From: Sporolactobacillus spathodeae
GTDB taxonomy: Bacteria; Bacillota; Bacilli; Bacillales; Sporolactobacillaceae
Length of the DNA: 64,000 bases
Assembly (NCBI RefSeq): GCF_016908935.1
Contig: NZ_JAFBEV010000010.1
Span: 1 to 64,000, forward strand
Direction of reading: 5' to 3'
The translations under genes were made by a program, and so were the position numbers. A model generated the notes under the pieces. It did not search any database. It worked only from the letters and a program-made list of their open reading frames with translations, and was not told where the DNA came from. Position 1 is the stretch's first letter, and each line of letters starts with the position of its first letter. Shown in pieces: positions 18,265-26,948 of this stretch.

Positions 18265-18380
18265 CGTGACTTAGCTCCCCAATCTTTTGCCATCCGCTTG
18301 CTGTGAGAAAAAAGAGTGATCAGGTTTTGAGACGCGTTCTTTGGGTAGATACGCGTGGCGACTTGAACAAACGGATTATC

Positions 18381-18452
18381 TTGACAACGCCAAATGGTTT
18401 GATATTCTGCTCACTAGTATAAGTTAGTTTGTTGTTTCCGTCTAACTTTTTT
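18381..18452 (+). promoter_or_regulatory. promoter followed at once by a terminator-like hairpin
   Basis: TTGACA (18381–18386) and TATTCT (18403–18408), 16 bp apart, would start a transcript near 18415. AAGTTAG (18421–18427) and CTAACTT (18442–18448) with a run of T to 18452 then form a terminator, giving an RNA of only about 40 nt unless read through. It could attenuate the men operon 230 bp downstream. Confidence 0.4.
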
Positions 18453-18465
18453 CAAATGCTGTAGC

Positions 18466-18612
18466 TGCCGAAAAAAGCGAAGGCATGAGCTTCTCTCGTC
18501 TGAGTTTGTCAGCGAACTTTTAAAAGAACTTTATGAATATCGCATCAAACATACGCTTCGACATGTTGGTTACAATTTCTTACGGAATACTTTAAAAAGC
18601 AACATAAATTGA
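18466..18612 (+). pseudogene. possible gene remnant without start codon
   Basis: One frame stays open to TGA 18610–18612 and reads like protein (SSEFVSELLKELYEYRIKHT, then LRHVGYNFLRNTLKS), but has no start codon or ribosome site. It may be the tail of a decayed gene or chance. I do not recognise it. Confidence 0.25.
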
Positions 18613-18637
18613 CAGAATACAGAATAAAGCTTTATCT
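18609..18637 (+). promoter_or_regulatory. probable promoter of the men operon
   Basis: TTGACA (18609–18614) and TTATCT (18632–18637) are 17 bp apart, about 50 bp upstream of menF. Confidence 0.55.
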
Positions 18638-18685
18638 TAAAAAAGACGCAAACGAACGATAATATTTAGTAGAATCAATTTGGTG

Positions 18686-20092
18686 ATGAATGTGATAAAT
18701 GTTTGTAAAACAGTTAAATTAGATGGATTAACAGAGGCAGCAAAACAAGCTAAAGCTGTTCATGCGCCTGTTTTATTTAGTTTTGCAGAAATAATGGAAA
18801 CAGAAGACCCATTTTCTTTTTTTGCGAAGGGCAGTTCGCTTTCTAGTGGAAAAAGGTTTATTTTCGGCAACGAAGAGATGATGATTGCCGGTTTGGGCGC
18901 GGCCTGCACTTTTTCGGCAACCGGCAACCAGCGGTTTGATCGCGTGAAACGGGATTGGCAGCAGGCAGCGGAACGGCTCGTTTTGCGTGCGCAACCAGGT
19001 GCTGAGACGGGAAAACCGATGCTCGTTGGTGGTTTTTCTTTTGATCCAGAAGCCGCACATTCGTCGCTTTGGGCCCCTTTCGCTGACGCACTTTTTTATT
19101 TACCGGCATGGTTTTTGCGCGTGCAGAATCAGCAGGTCATTCTAACCCATTCGATGATTTGTCGACCGGGGGTGCCGTTGGAACAATTGGTTGCTCAATT
19201 TTCTCGGGAAGAGGAACGTTTTCGGTTGGCAAAACCTATTTCCTCATTTGAAACCGAGAAGCGGTCATCAATTTTTCCGTTGCAAGACCGTGAGTCCTGG
19301 CGGGAACTTGTGACCAAGGCGATCGTGCAGATGCATCATTCTGATTTAAGAAAAATTGTTCTGGCACGGACGCTGCAGGCAGACTTGGTCGAAAAGCCCG
19401 ATCTGGCATTACTGCTTAAACGATTAGCCGACCGTCAAAAAGGTAGCTATCTATTTTGTTTGGAAACTCCTGAAGGGGCATTCCTTGGTGCGACTCCTGA
19501 GCGATTGATAAAAAAACAAGGGGCCACAATTGAAACGGCTTGTGTAGCTGGATCAGCGCCGCGCGGCGACACGAAGGAGGCAGACATGAGATTGGCGGCT
19601 GCGCTTCTTGCGGATCCGAAAAACTGCAAGGAGCATCATTATGTGGTCACGATGATTACCAGTGAATTGCGGAAATTCGCACAAACGGTTGACTGGCCGG
19701 ATCAACCACAAATTTTAAAAAATAAAAATATACAGCACCTATATACACCGGTTCATGCTGTCGCCGATCCTTCCGTATCGATTTTTGATTTGCTACAGAC
19801 GCTTCATCCAACACCTGCACTTGGCGGTTTGCCGCAAGCGGATGCGTTGAATTGGCTTCGTACAAATGAAGCGATCGACAGAGGCTTTTATGGTGCGCCC
19901 ATTGGCTGGTGCGATTGTGATGGAAACGGTGAATTTGTCGTCGGCATCCGATCGGCTCTTTTTGCTGGTTGTCGCGCCGTTTTATATGCTGGCTGTGGGG
20001 TTATTGAAGGATCGAATCCGGATAGTGAATTTACGGAAACAGCTTTAAAGTTTCGTCCGATTTTGGACGTTTTGCCGGGAGAGAATGAATGA
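18686..20092 (+). CDS. menF: isochorismate synthase MenF
   Basis: A 468-residue chorismate-utilising enzyme that turns chorismate to isochorismate, the entry step to menaquinone. The C-terminal domain has the family motifs KIVLART, FLGATPERL, TACVAGSAPRG, LHPTPALGG and YAGCGVIEGSNPDSE. The start is uncertain: ATG 18686 and GTG 18692 are both near a weak GGTGA, and a TTG lies at 18680. The stop overlaps menD by 4 bp (ATGA), so the genes are translationally coupled. Confidence 0.92.
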   Translation: MNVINVCKTVKLDGLTEAAKQAKAVHAPVLFSFAEIMETEDPFSFFAKGSSLSSGKRFIFGNEEMMIAGLGAACTFSATGNQRFDRVKRDWQQAAERLVLRAQPGAETGKPMLVGGFSFDPEAAHSSLWAPFADALFYLPAWFLRVQNQQVILTHSMICRPGVPLEQLVAQFSREEERFRLAKPISSFETEKRSSIFPLQDRESWRELVTKAIVQMHHSDLRKIVLARTLQADLVEKPDLALLLKRLADRQKGSYLFCLETPEGAFLGATPERLIKKQGATIETACVAGSAPRGDTKEADMRLAAALLADPKNCKEHHYVVTMITSELRKFAQTVDWPDQPQILKNKNIQHLYTPVHAVADPSVSIFDLLQTLHPTPALGGLPQADALNWLRTNEAIDRGFYGAPIGWCDCDGNGEFVVGIRSALFAGCRAVLYAGCGVIEGSNPDSEFTETALKFRPILDVLPGENE

Positions 20093-21831
20093 TGAATCAT
20101 CAGCAGCAAATCACGCGCTATTTAAATGCCTGGATCGACGCAATGGTACTTTGCGACGTTCATGAAGTGGTGATTAGTCCGGGCTCACGTTCGACACCTC
20201 TTGCGCTCCTCTTTCAGGAACGCGAAGAAATCACAACATATATTGATGTTGATGAACGTTCTGCTGGTTTTCTTGCACTTGGACTCGCTAAAGCCCAGCG
20301 GAAACCCGTTGCGCTGCTCTGCACTTCGGGAACAGCGGCAGCTAATTATTATCCAGCTATTGTTGAGGCCAAGCTGTCCCGCGTGCCGCTCGTTGTACTC
20401 ACAGCAGATCGACCGTACGAATTACAAAATGTCGGCGCCGCACAGACGATTGGCCAGGAAAATTTGTATGGAATCCATGTCAAAGGTTTTTATCAGCTAC
20501 AAATTCCTGAAAGCAGTCTCGATTTGATTCAATATAATCAGATGATCGCCGCACGAGCGATTGAGCTAGCCTGCGATAAACCGCAGGGACCGGTGCACCT
20601 CAATTTTCCATTTCGGGAGCCGCTTTTGCCTGACCTCACGGCTGAACCCCAGGGAACGCAATCACTTGTGCCATTGATTCACAGCGGCGTTCGGACACTT
20701 TCGGAAAAGGAAATGACCGTCTCTGCTGCTTCACTTAATCATGCAAAACGCGGGGTGATCGTTTGCGGACCCTCCGATTCCATAGATTATTTGAAAGCCG
20801 TCGTCTCTTTATCGGCGACCACGGGCTTCCCGATACTGGCAGATCCACTATCGCAATTGCGTTGCGGCGATTGGTCGCACAATCTGATTATTGAAAGCTA
20901 TGATACGTTTCTTCGAAATGAGACGGCTGTTTCACTGCTGGAAGCAGATTTTATTCTTCGTTTTGGCGCAATGCCTGTCTCTAAATCGTTGATGCAGTGG
21001 CTGAACAGACAGAAGGCAGAATATTGGGTTGTAGACAGTGGCGGCGGATGGCGCGATCCAACGGGGCGAGCGACGCAAATGTTTTATTGTGATGAGCGGA
21101 TTTTTTGTGAGCAGTTGTGTGAAAAATTGGATCAAAAACAATCGGGTTTTTGGCAAATACTCTGGCAGAAACTGAATCGTTTGACACAAAGCGTTTTGCA
21201 GGATGTCACGGAATCAGAAGCGTTAACTGAAGAAACAGCATATATAGATTGTCTGCATTTGTTCCCCGAACGATCAGTTGTCTTCGCAGGTAACAGTATG
21301 CCGATACGGATGCTGGATACTTTTTTAGCCGGCGGTCAAAAACAATTAACGATTCAAGCAAATCGCGGAGCAAATGGTATTGATGGTGTCGTTTCGACCG
21401 CGGTAGGCGTTAGCCTAGTCAATCCAGGAACTTATTTAATGATTGGCGATCTCAGCTTTTTCCATGATATGAACGGACTGCTCGCCGCACGGCAGCTGAA
21501 GGCTGATCTGACCATCATTTTGATTAATAATGATGGCGGCGGTATTTTTTCCTTCCTGCCTCAGGCAGCTGAAGCGAAACACTTTGAGACTCTGTTTGGC
21601 ACACCCCATGGTCTACAATTTGCCCACAGTGCAGCGCTTTACGGCGCTTTTTACCGGAAGGCTGCGACGCGCAATGAACTCGAAGAGGCGATGGAAGAGG
21701 CTACGGATCATCACGGATTGTCCCTAATTGAAATTCCAACGCAGCGTTCGGAAAACGTGGTAGCACGGCGCGTGATTGCAGATCGTCTCGAACAATTGAT
21801 TGGCACGGTTTTGGCGGGTGAATCGCGTTGA
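20089..21831 (+). CDS. menD: SEPHCHC synthase MenD
   Basis: A 580-residue thiamine-diphosphate enzyme that joins 2-oxoglutarate-derived succinate semialdehyde to isochorismate. The N-terminal domain has EVVISPGSRSTPLAL and ALLCTSGTAAANYYPAI. The C-terminal ThDP-binding region has GDLSFFHDMNGL and LIINNDGGGIFSFLPQA. Length and motif order are normal. It overlaps menF and menH by 4 bp each. Confidence 0.95.
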   Translation: MMNHQQQITRYLNAWIDAMVLCDVHEVVISPGSRSTPLALLFQEREEITTYIDVDERSAGFLALGLAKAQRKPVALLCTSGTAAANYYPAIVEAKLSRVPLVVLTADRPYELQNVGAAQTIGQENLYGIHVKGFYQLQIPESSLDLIQYNQMIAARAIELACDKPQGPVHLNFPFREPLLPDLTAEPQGTQSLVPLIHSGVRTLSEKEMTVSAASLNHAKRGVIVCGPSDSIDYLKAVVSLSATTGFPILADPLSQLRCGDWSHNLIIESYDTFLRNETAVSLLEADFILRFGAMPVSKSLMQWLNRQKAEYWVVDSGGGWRDPTGRATQMFYCDERIFCEQLCEKLDQKQSGFWQILWQKLNRLTQSVLQDVTESEALTEETAYIDCLHLFPERSVVFAGNSMPIRMLDTFLAGGQKQLTIQANRGANGIDGVVSTAVGVSLVNPGTYLMIGDLSFFHDMNGLLAARQLKADLTIILINNDGGGIFSFLPQAAEAKHFETLFGTPHGLQFAHSAALYGAFYRKAATRNELEEAMEEATDHHGLSLIEIPTQRSENVVARRVIADRLEQLIGTVLAGESR

Positions 21832-22652
21832 TAGTGACAGTTAATGGCGTAGCTTACCATGTTTGCAGCGATGGCGCGGGCAGTCCGATCGTTCTCTTGC
21901 ACGGTTTTACTGGCAGTGTTTGCAGCTGGACACCTCTGCTTGCGGATTTCGTGCCTACTCACCAAGTGATTCGGATAGATTTGCTCGGTCATGGTCAGAC
22001 GGATTGTCCGGAAACGGCAAAACGCTATTCAATGGAGCATCAAGTAGCGGATTTAGTCGCCATTCTTGATGCGCTCCATGTCAAAAAAACCGATTTGCTC
22101 GGTTATTCAATGGGTGGACGGACCGCGCTCAGCCTTGCTTGCCTGCATCCGGAACGGATTCGGACGCTTGTTCTTGAAAGTGCTTCACCAGGGCTAGAAA
22201 GTGAAGAGGAGCGAGAAGCCCGTCGCGCGCATGATCAGAAGCTGGCTCAGTTCATCAGTGATAAAGGGGTGGAAGCCTTTGCTCGTTTTTGGGAGACGAT
22301 ACCTCTTTTTGCTTCGCAAAAGAATTTACCGGAATTCGTTTGCGAACGACTTCGGCACGAACGGCTGATGAATCATGCCGAGGGTCTTGCTGGCAGTCTG
22401 CGAGGTATGGGGACAGGTGCTCAACCCTCTTGGTGGAAAGCCCTCCCTGAATTAGATCTACCTGTTTTATTAATCACCGGCAGCAAAGACGAAAAGTTCT
22501 GCAGCCTTGCGCGGCGAATGCGTCAGATTCTCAAAAATGCCGAATGGTCCGTTGTTAAGGGAAGCGGACATAATGTCCACCTTGAAAACCACTCGCGCTT
22601 TGCAGAGATTGTCCTTCAATTTTTGAAAGGACGGGTAGCGCATGAGGATTGA
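21828..22652 (+). CDS. menH: SHCHC synthase MenH (alpha/beta hydrolase)
   Basis: A 274-residue alpha/beta-hydrolase expected to eliminate pyruvate from the MenD product. VLLHGFTGS marks the oxyanion region, LGYSMGGRTAL the nucleophile elbow Ser, LLITGSKDEKF the acid and GSGHNVHLE the His. TTG 21828 overlaps the menD stop (TTGA). The start of menC lies inside its last codons. The operon position supports MenH over other hydrolases of the fold. Confidence 0.88.
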   Translation: MIVTVNGVAYHVCSDGAGSPIVLLHGFTGSVCSWTPLLADFVPTHQVIRIDLLGHGQTDCPETAKRYSMEHQVADLVAILDALHVKKTDLLGYSMGGRTALSLACLHPERIRTLVLESASPGLESEEEREARRAHDQKLAQFISDKGVEAFARFWETIPLFASQKNLPEFVCERLRHERLMNHAEGLAGSLRGMGTGAQPSWWKALPELDLPVLLITGSKDEKFCSLARRMRQILKNAEWSVVKGSGHNVHLENHSRFAEIVLQFLKGRVAHED

Positions 22653-23748
22653 TTCGATCACGGTACGTCTGATTGCGGCACCGCTAAAAGCATCGTTTGC
22701 CACGCATTTACAGACCGTAACGGAACGTGAAGCGATTATTCTCGAGGTGCGCGACTCAGACGGTCGATGTGGCTATGGTGAAGCCGATCCATTTTCGAGT
22801 CCCTGGTACTCGCCAGAAACCATCGATTCATGTCTCAATATCTTGACGAATGATTTAATTCCATTGCTGTCCCAACACACAATCGCTCAATTAGAAGAAC
22901 TCGATAGGGCTTTTGATCCAGTGCGCGGGAATCACATGGCAAAATCCGGGCTAATTCAAGCAGTTTGGGATTTAATTGCCAAGCAGCAAAAGAAATCGAT
23001 CCAAAATTTAGTGGGTGGCGACAAAAAAAGCATTTTAGCCGGTGCGGTTATCGCTGCAACTGATCCGGAACAGGCGATCGAACAAATCGCCGCTTACTCT
23101 GAAGCCGGCTACAAACGCTATAAAATAAAAATATCAAAAGAAAACGATCATCAGCTACTCACAGCTATCCGACAAAAATATCCGGAATTGCCGTTGATGG
23201 CAGATGCCAATTCTGCCTATTCACTCGCCGACATTCCGCATCTGAAGACACTCGATGATTACGGATTGCTAATGATTGAACAGCCGCTGGCATGGAATGA
23301 TCTGGCCGACCACGCTTGTCTTCAGAAACAAATGCAAACGCCGATTTGTTTAGACGAAAGCATATGCAGTGCTGCCGATATGAAAGCTGCATTGCGGCTG
23401 GGCAGTTGCCGGGTCGCTGCGATCAAAATGGCACGGCTTGGCGGTTGGAACGAAACCCTCCGCGCGGTACAACTTTGCGCCGCAGCGTCGCTGCCTCTCT
23501 GGTGTGGAGGCATGATTGAATTTGGCATCGCTAAAGCACATAATTTGGCACTTGCTTCCCGAGCGGAGTTCGTACTTCCTGGTGACTTATTCGCTTCCTC
23601 ACGCTACTGGGAGGAGGACATCATCGAACCGGAAATTCAAGTGGTTAATGGTTCGATTGATCTGCCAGAAAAAATCGGAATTGGATTTGCTGTGAATCAA
23701 AAACAGCTCGATAAACTGACAAAACAAAAATGGTTATTCAGACATTGA
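22642..23748 (+). CDS. menC: o-succinylbenzoate synthase MenC
   Basis: A 368-residue enolase-superfamily dehydratase making o-succinylbenzoate. Catalytic and metal residues are in YKIKIS (Lys), LMADANSAY (Asp), MIEQPL (Glu), CLDESI (Asp) and AIKMARLGG (Lys). It overlaps menH by 11 bp. In B. subtilis menB and menE stand between menH and menC; here they are missing, so these two steps must be coded elsewhere. Operon context separates it from the related epimerase YkfB at 5837. Confidence 0.9.
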   Translation: MRIDSITVRLIAAPLKASFATHLQTVTEREAIILEVRDSDGRCGYGEADPFSSPWYSPETIDSCLNILTNDLIPLLSQHTIAQLEELDRAFDPVRGNHMAKSGLIQAVWDLIAKQQKKSIQNLVGGDKKSILAGAVIAATDPEQAIEQIAAYSEAGYKRYKIKISKENDHQLLTAIRQKYPELPLMADANSAYSLADIPHLKTLDDYGLLMIEQPLAWNDLADHACLQKQMQTPICLDESICSAADMKAALRLGSCRVAAIKMARLGGWNETLRAVQLCAAASLPLWCGGMIEFGIAKAHNLALASRAEFVLPGDLFASSRYWEEDIIEPEIQVVNGSIDLPEKIGIGFAVNQKQLDKLTKQKWLFRH

Positions 23749-23891
23749 GCGTGTTTACTTGCGTGAATGCTTATTTTGTTTGCTAGATATACATATAATA
23801 ATTTATGTAAACTAATGTTTCGAATGATGGTTATTGCTTAGAGATGTAATAAAATCTTTGAAAAAGCATTTTCACAATTGGAGGAACTGCG

Positions 23892-24533
23892 ATGAAATTT
23901 GAAACCGTTCTTTTTGATTTTGATGGGACACTTGCGAACACATTGCCGCTGACCATTCACGGCATGCAGGCTGTTTTCGAAAAATATGACCAACGAATTC
24001 TTGACGGTCCAGGTATTATTGCAATGTTTGGTCCGACAGAAGACGGAATGATCGCCGATAATTTTCAACATCAGCATGCAATTAATGAAGCCATCCAGTT
24101 CTACTACACTATCTATGCACGTGATCATCAAGAGTACGTGGGTCAAAATCCGCAGATTAACAATTTATTGAGCGAATTAAGAAAACGAGACATTGTGACG
24201 GGCGTAATTACTGGGAAAAGCCGCCGTGCCTATGCCTTGTCTGAAAAAGCACTAGGTTTCGAAAATTTGTTTGATAGTGTGGTCACGGGTGATGACGTCG
24301 CTGAACCCAAGCCAAATCCAGAGGGCATTATAAAAACGATTGAAAAATTCCATGCCAATCCGGAAACAACGATTTATATTGGAGATAGTAATTGGGACGT
24401 TATGGCAGGCCAAGCAGCCGGCATTCATACGGCAGCTGTTCAGTGGCTGGAAATGGCGCAATCTAGCGAATATCCAGCCAATCCCGATTATTTATGGCAC
24501 GACGTCGATGAAATGATTCGACTTCTCGAATAA
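23892..24533 (+). CDS. HAD-superfamily phosphatase, phosphoglycolate-phosphatase-like
   Basis: A 213-residue HAD hydrolase. Motif I is FDFDGTLANT, motif II is GVITGKSRRA, the motif III lysine is in AEPKPNPEG, and motif IV is YIGDSNWDVMAGQAAG. The four-helix cap between motifs I and II is that of PpaX/Gph-like enzymes. GGAGG is about 8 nt before ATG 23892. The substrate cannot be told from sequence; phosphoglycolate, pyrophosphate or a nucleotide are candidates. It stands alone between menC and mrfA. Confidence 0.8.
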   Translation: MKFETVLFDFDGTLANTLPLTIHGMQAVFEKYDQRILDGPGIIAMFGPTEDGMIADNFQHQHAINEAIQFYYTIYARDHQEYVGQNPQINNLLSELRKRDIVTGVITGKSRRAYALSEKALGFENLFDSVVTGDDVAEPKPNPEGIIKTIEKFHANPETTIYIGDSNWDVMAGQAAGIHTAAVQWLEMAQSSEYPANPDYLWHDVDEMIRLLE

Positions 24534-24641
24534 ACGCCTCGTTGATGTCCCTATCTTTCATGTTGAGACACAATAGAGGTGTGCTCTTTAAACTTAAAAA
24601 GCGAACGATGAATACTTTAACAAAGAGCGAGGTGTTATTAG

Positions 24642-26903
24642 GTGGAAGCCAGGCAATCGATGGATGATCTGATTAACAAATTAAAGCAAGATCCGAACTT
24701 GGCAAATTGGCAGACACTACCGGGGAAAGAGGCACAGCTAGTACCATATCCTGAGCAAATGGATCAACGTTTGCAAGCGGCGCTCCGCAAACGCGGGATT
24801 ACGAGCCTTTACTCACATCAGGCAAAGGCGTTTCAAACAGCAATGAGCGGCAATGACTTGGTCTTAGTCACACCGACTGCCTCTGGTAAGACCCTCTGTT
24901 ATAATTTGCCGGTGCTGCAAAGTATTTTAGACGATCCATCAAGCCGTGCTCTTTATTTTTTCCCAACGAAAGCTCTTGCTCAGGACCAAAAAAGCGAGAT
25001 GACAGAACTGATCGGTGATATTGGTGTCGCGATCAAAAGTGATACTTATGATGGCGATACGGCAGGCAATATTCGGCAGAAAATCCGCGCGGCAGGTCAA
25101 ATCATTATGACCAATCCGGATATGCTGCATAGCTCGATATTGCCGCATCATACAAAATGGGTATCGCTTTTTGAAAACCTGAAATTTGTCGTCATTGATG
25201 AACTTCATGTGTATAAGGGCGTCTTCGGCAGCCATGTGGCGAACGTGATTCGTCGCTTGAAACGCATTTGCGCGTATTACGGCAGTTCGCCACAATTTAT
25301 CTGTACATCTGCGACAATTGCCAATCCCCAGTCGCATGCCGAGCAACTAACCGGCAGGAAAATGATATTACTCGATCAAAACGGCGCTCCGGCTGTGTGC
25401 AAGCATTTTGCTTTCTACAATCCGCCTGTCGTCAACAAACAGCTCAATCTTCGTGCGGATGAACTGCCGGTTGTAACTGATCTTGCCGGGCGGTTTATTC
25501 GAAACGGCATTCAAACCATCGTATTTGCACGAAGCCGTCTGAAGGTCGAACTACTGGTCAGTCATTTACAAAAAATAAACAGCGGGTTGAATGAACGGGC
25601 AAAAATCTGTGCTTATCGTGGCGGCTATCTGCCAACGGAACGTCGTAGGATTGAAAAAGGTTTGCGCAGCGGCGAAGTGATCGGCGTCGTCAGTACGAAC
25701 GCGCTGGAACTCGGTGTCGACATCGGTCAACTTCAAGTTTGTATCATGGCGGGCTATCCTGGGAATATGGCTAGCGTTTGGCAGCAGGCGGGGCGTGCGG
25801 GACGACGCGCGCAAGATGCGTTAATCATACTTGTCGCTTCTGCTAATCCGCTCGACCAGTATATGGCCGCGCATCCTGATTATTTTTTCAGCGGCAACCC
25901 GGAAGACATTCGGATCAATCCGAATAACCTGATGATTATGATGGATCATATCAAGTGTTCCGCATACGAATTGCCTTTTAAAAAGGGGGATTTATTTGGT
26001 CAGGAGCCGGTTGACGACTTTTGCACATTCTTACAGGATGAAGATGTTTTGCATGAACAGCGCGGCCAATGGTATTGGATGAATGACGCATTTCCAGCTA
26101 ATGAAATCAGTCTACGTTCAGCGGTCCAGGATTCTTTTGCGATCATCGACATCACGGATCGCGGGCACGCGCGGGTTATCGGAGAAATGGATCGTTTCGG
26201 TGCTATGACGATGCTCTATGAGGATGCGATTTATATCCATCAGGGGTTGCAATTTCATGTGGATGAACTTGATTTAAAAGAGCGAAAGGCTTATATCCGT
26301 AAAGTCAATGTCAACTATTATACTGATTCAGACCTAGCTGTCCAGCTCGATGTGCTTGAGGAAGATCAAACCAAACCCCTTCCTGGTTCGGCTCAAGCAG
26401 ATACGGGTTACGGTGATGTCATGGTGCGCGCGCTACCAACTGTTTTTAAGAAAATTCGTTTCGAGACCTATGAGAATATCGGCTGGGGCCGTATCCATTT
26501 GCCTGAAATCGAAATGCATACCAATGCGGCTTGGATCAGCTTTCCGAAAACACTCATCGACCACTTTGGCAAAGACGTTTTTCAAAACGCATTGATCGGC
26601 TTCAGTCATGTGCTGCGCCACGCTGCGCCGCTTTTCGTTCTTACTGATCCCGCCGATCTGTCGGTTGTGGCAAAGATTAAAGCACCGCATAATCAATTGC
26701 CAACGATATTTATCTACGATAAATATCCCGGGGGGATTGGGCTTAGTCAGAAACTTTTTGAAACAATGCCAGAGCTCTTGCGCCGTGCAGAAGATATTAT
26801 TGCTTCATGCTCATGTGACGCCGGCTGCCCCTCCTGTATCGGTTTTGTGCAAGAGGGAAGAAAAGCAAAAAAAGCATTAACAGAAATGTTTCTTCAGCTT
26901 TGA
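24642..26903 (+). CDS. mrfA: DEAD/DEAH helicase MrfA (YprA)
   Basis: A 753-residue superfamily 2 helicase with a C-terminal DUF1998 region. Landmarks are the Walker A region TPTASGKTLCYNLPV, the DEVH-type box read here as IDELHVY, TSATIANP, VSTNALELGVDIGQLQ and QQAGRAGRRAQDAL. Four cysteines close together near the end (CSCDAGCPSC) form the metal site of MrfA. In B. subtilis MrfA works with the exonuclease MrfB in repair of mitomycin-type DNA damage. Here the mrfB gene is 1.7 kb away, separated by an opposing hpaB-like gene. GTG 24642 follows GAGGTG by about 8 nt; ATG 24660 is an alternative. Confidence 0.9.
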   Translation: MEARQSMDDLINKLKQDPNLANWQTLPGKEAQLVPYPEQMDQRLQAALRKRGITSLYSHQAKAFQTAMSGNDLVLVTPTASGKTLCYNLPVLQSILDDPSSRALYFFPTKALAQDQKSEMTELIGDIGVAIKSDTYDGDTAGNIRQKIRAAGQIIMTNPDMLHSSILPHHTKWVSLFENLKFVVIDELHVYKGVFGSHVANVIRRLKRICAYYGSSPQFICTSATIANPQSHAEQLTGRKMILLDQNGAPAVCKHFAFYNPPVVNKQLNLRADELPVVTDLAGRFIRNGIQTIVFARSRLKVELLVSHLQKINSGLNERAKICAYRGGYLPTERRRIEKGLRSGEVIGVVSTNALELGVDIGQLQVCIMAGYPGNMASVWQQAGRAGRRAQDALIILVASANPLDQYMAAHPDYFFSGNPEDIRINPNNLMIMMDHIKCSAYELPFKKGDLFGQEPVDDFCTFLQDEDVLHEQRGQWYWMNDAFPANEISLRSAVQDSFAIIDITDRGHARVIGEMDRFGAMTMLYEDAIYIHQGLQFHVDELDLKERKAYIRKVNVNYYTDSDLAVQLDVLEEDQTKPLPGSAQADTGYGDVMVRALPTVFKKIRFETYENIGWGRIHLPEIEMHTNAAWISFPKTLIDHFGKDVFQNALIGFSHVLRHAAPLFVLTDPADLSVVAKIKAPHNQLPTIFIYDKYPGGIGLSQKLFETMPELLRRAEDIIASCSCDAGCPSCIGFVQEGRKAKKALTEMFLQL

Positions 26904-26912
26904 GAAACGACG

Positions 26913-26948
26913 AAGGGTCAAACAGCTTGAACCTTATTCGTTTTTTTC
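26913..26948. terminator. hairpin between convergent mrfA and hpaB
   Basis: AAGGGTCAA pairs with TTGAACCTT around an ACAGC loop just after mrfA, and a run of T follows near 26941–26947. It overlaps the hpaB stop. Confidence 0.45.
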
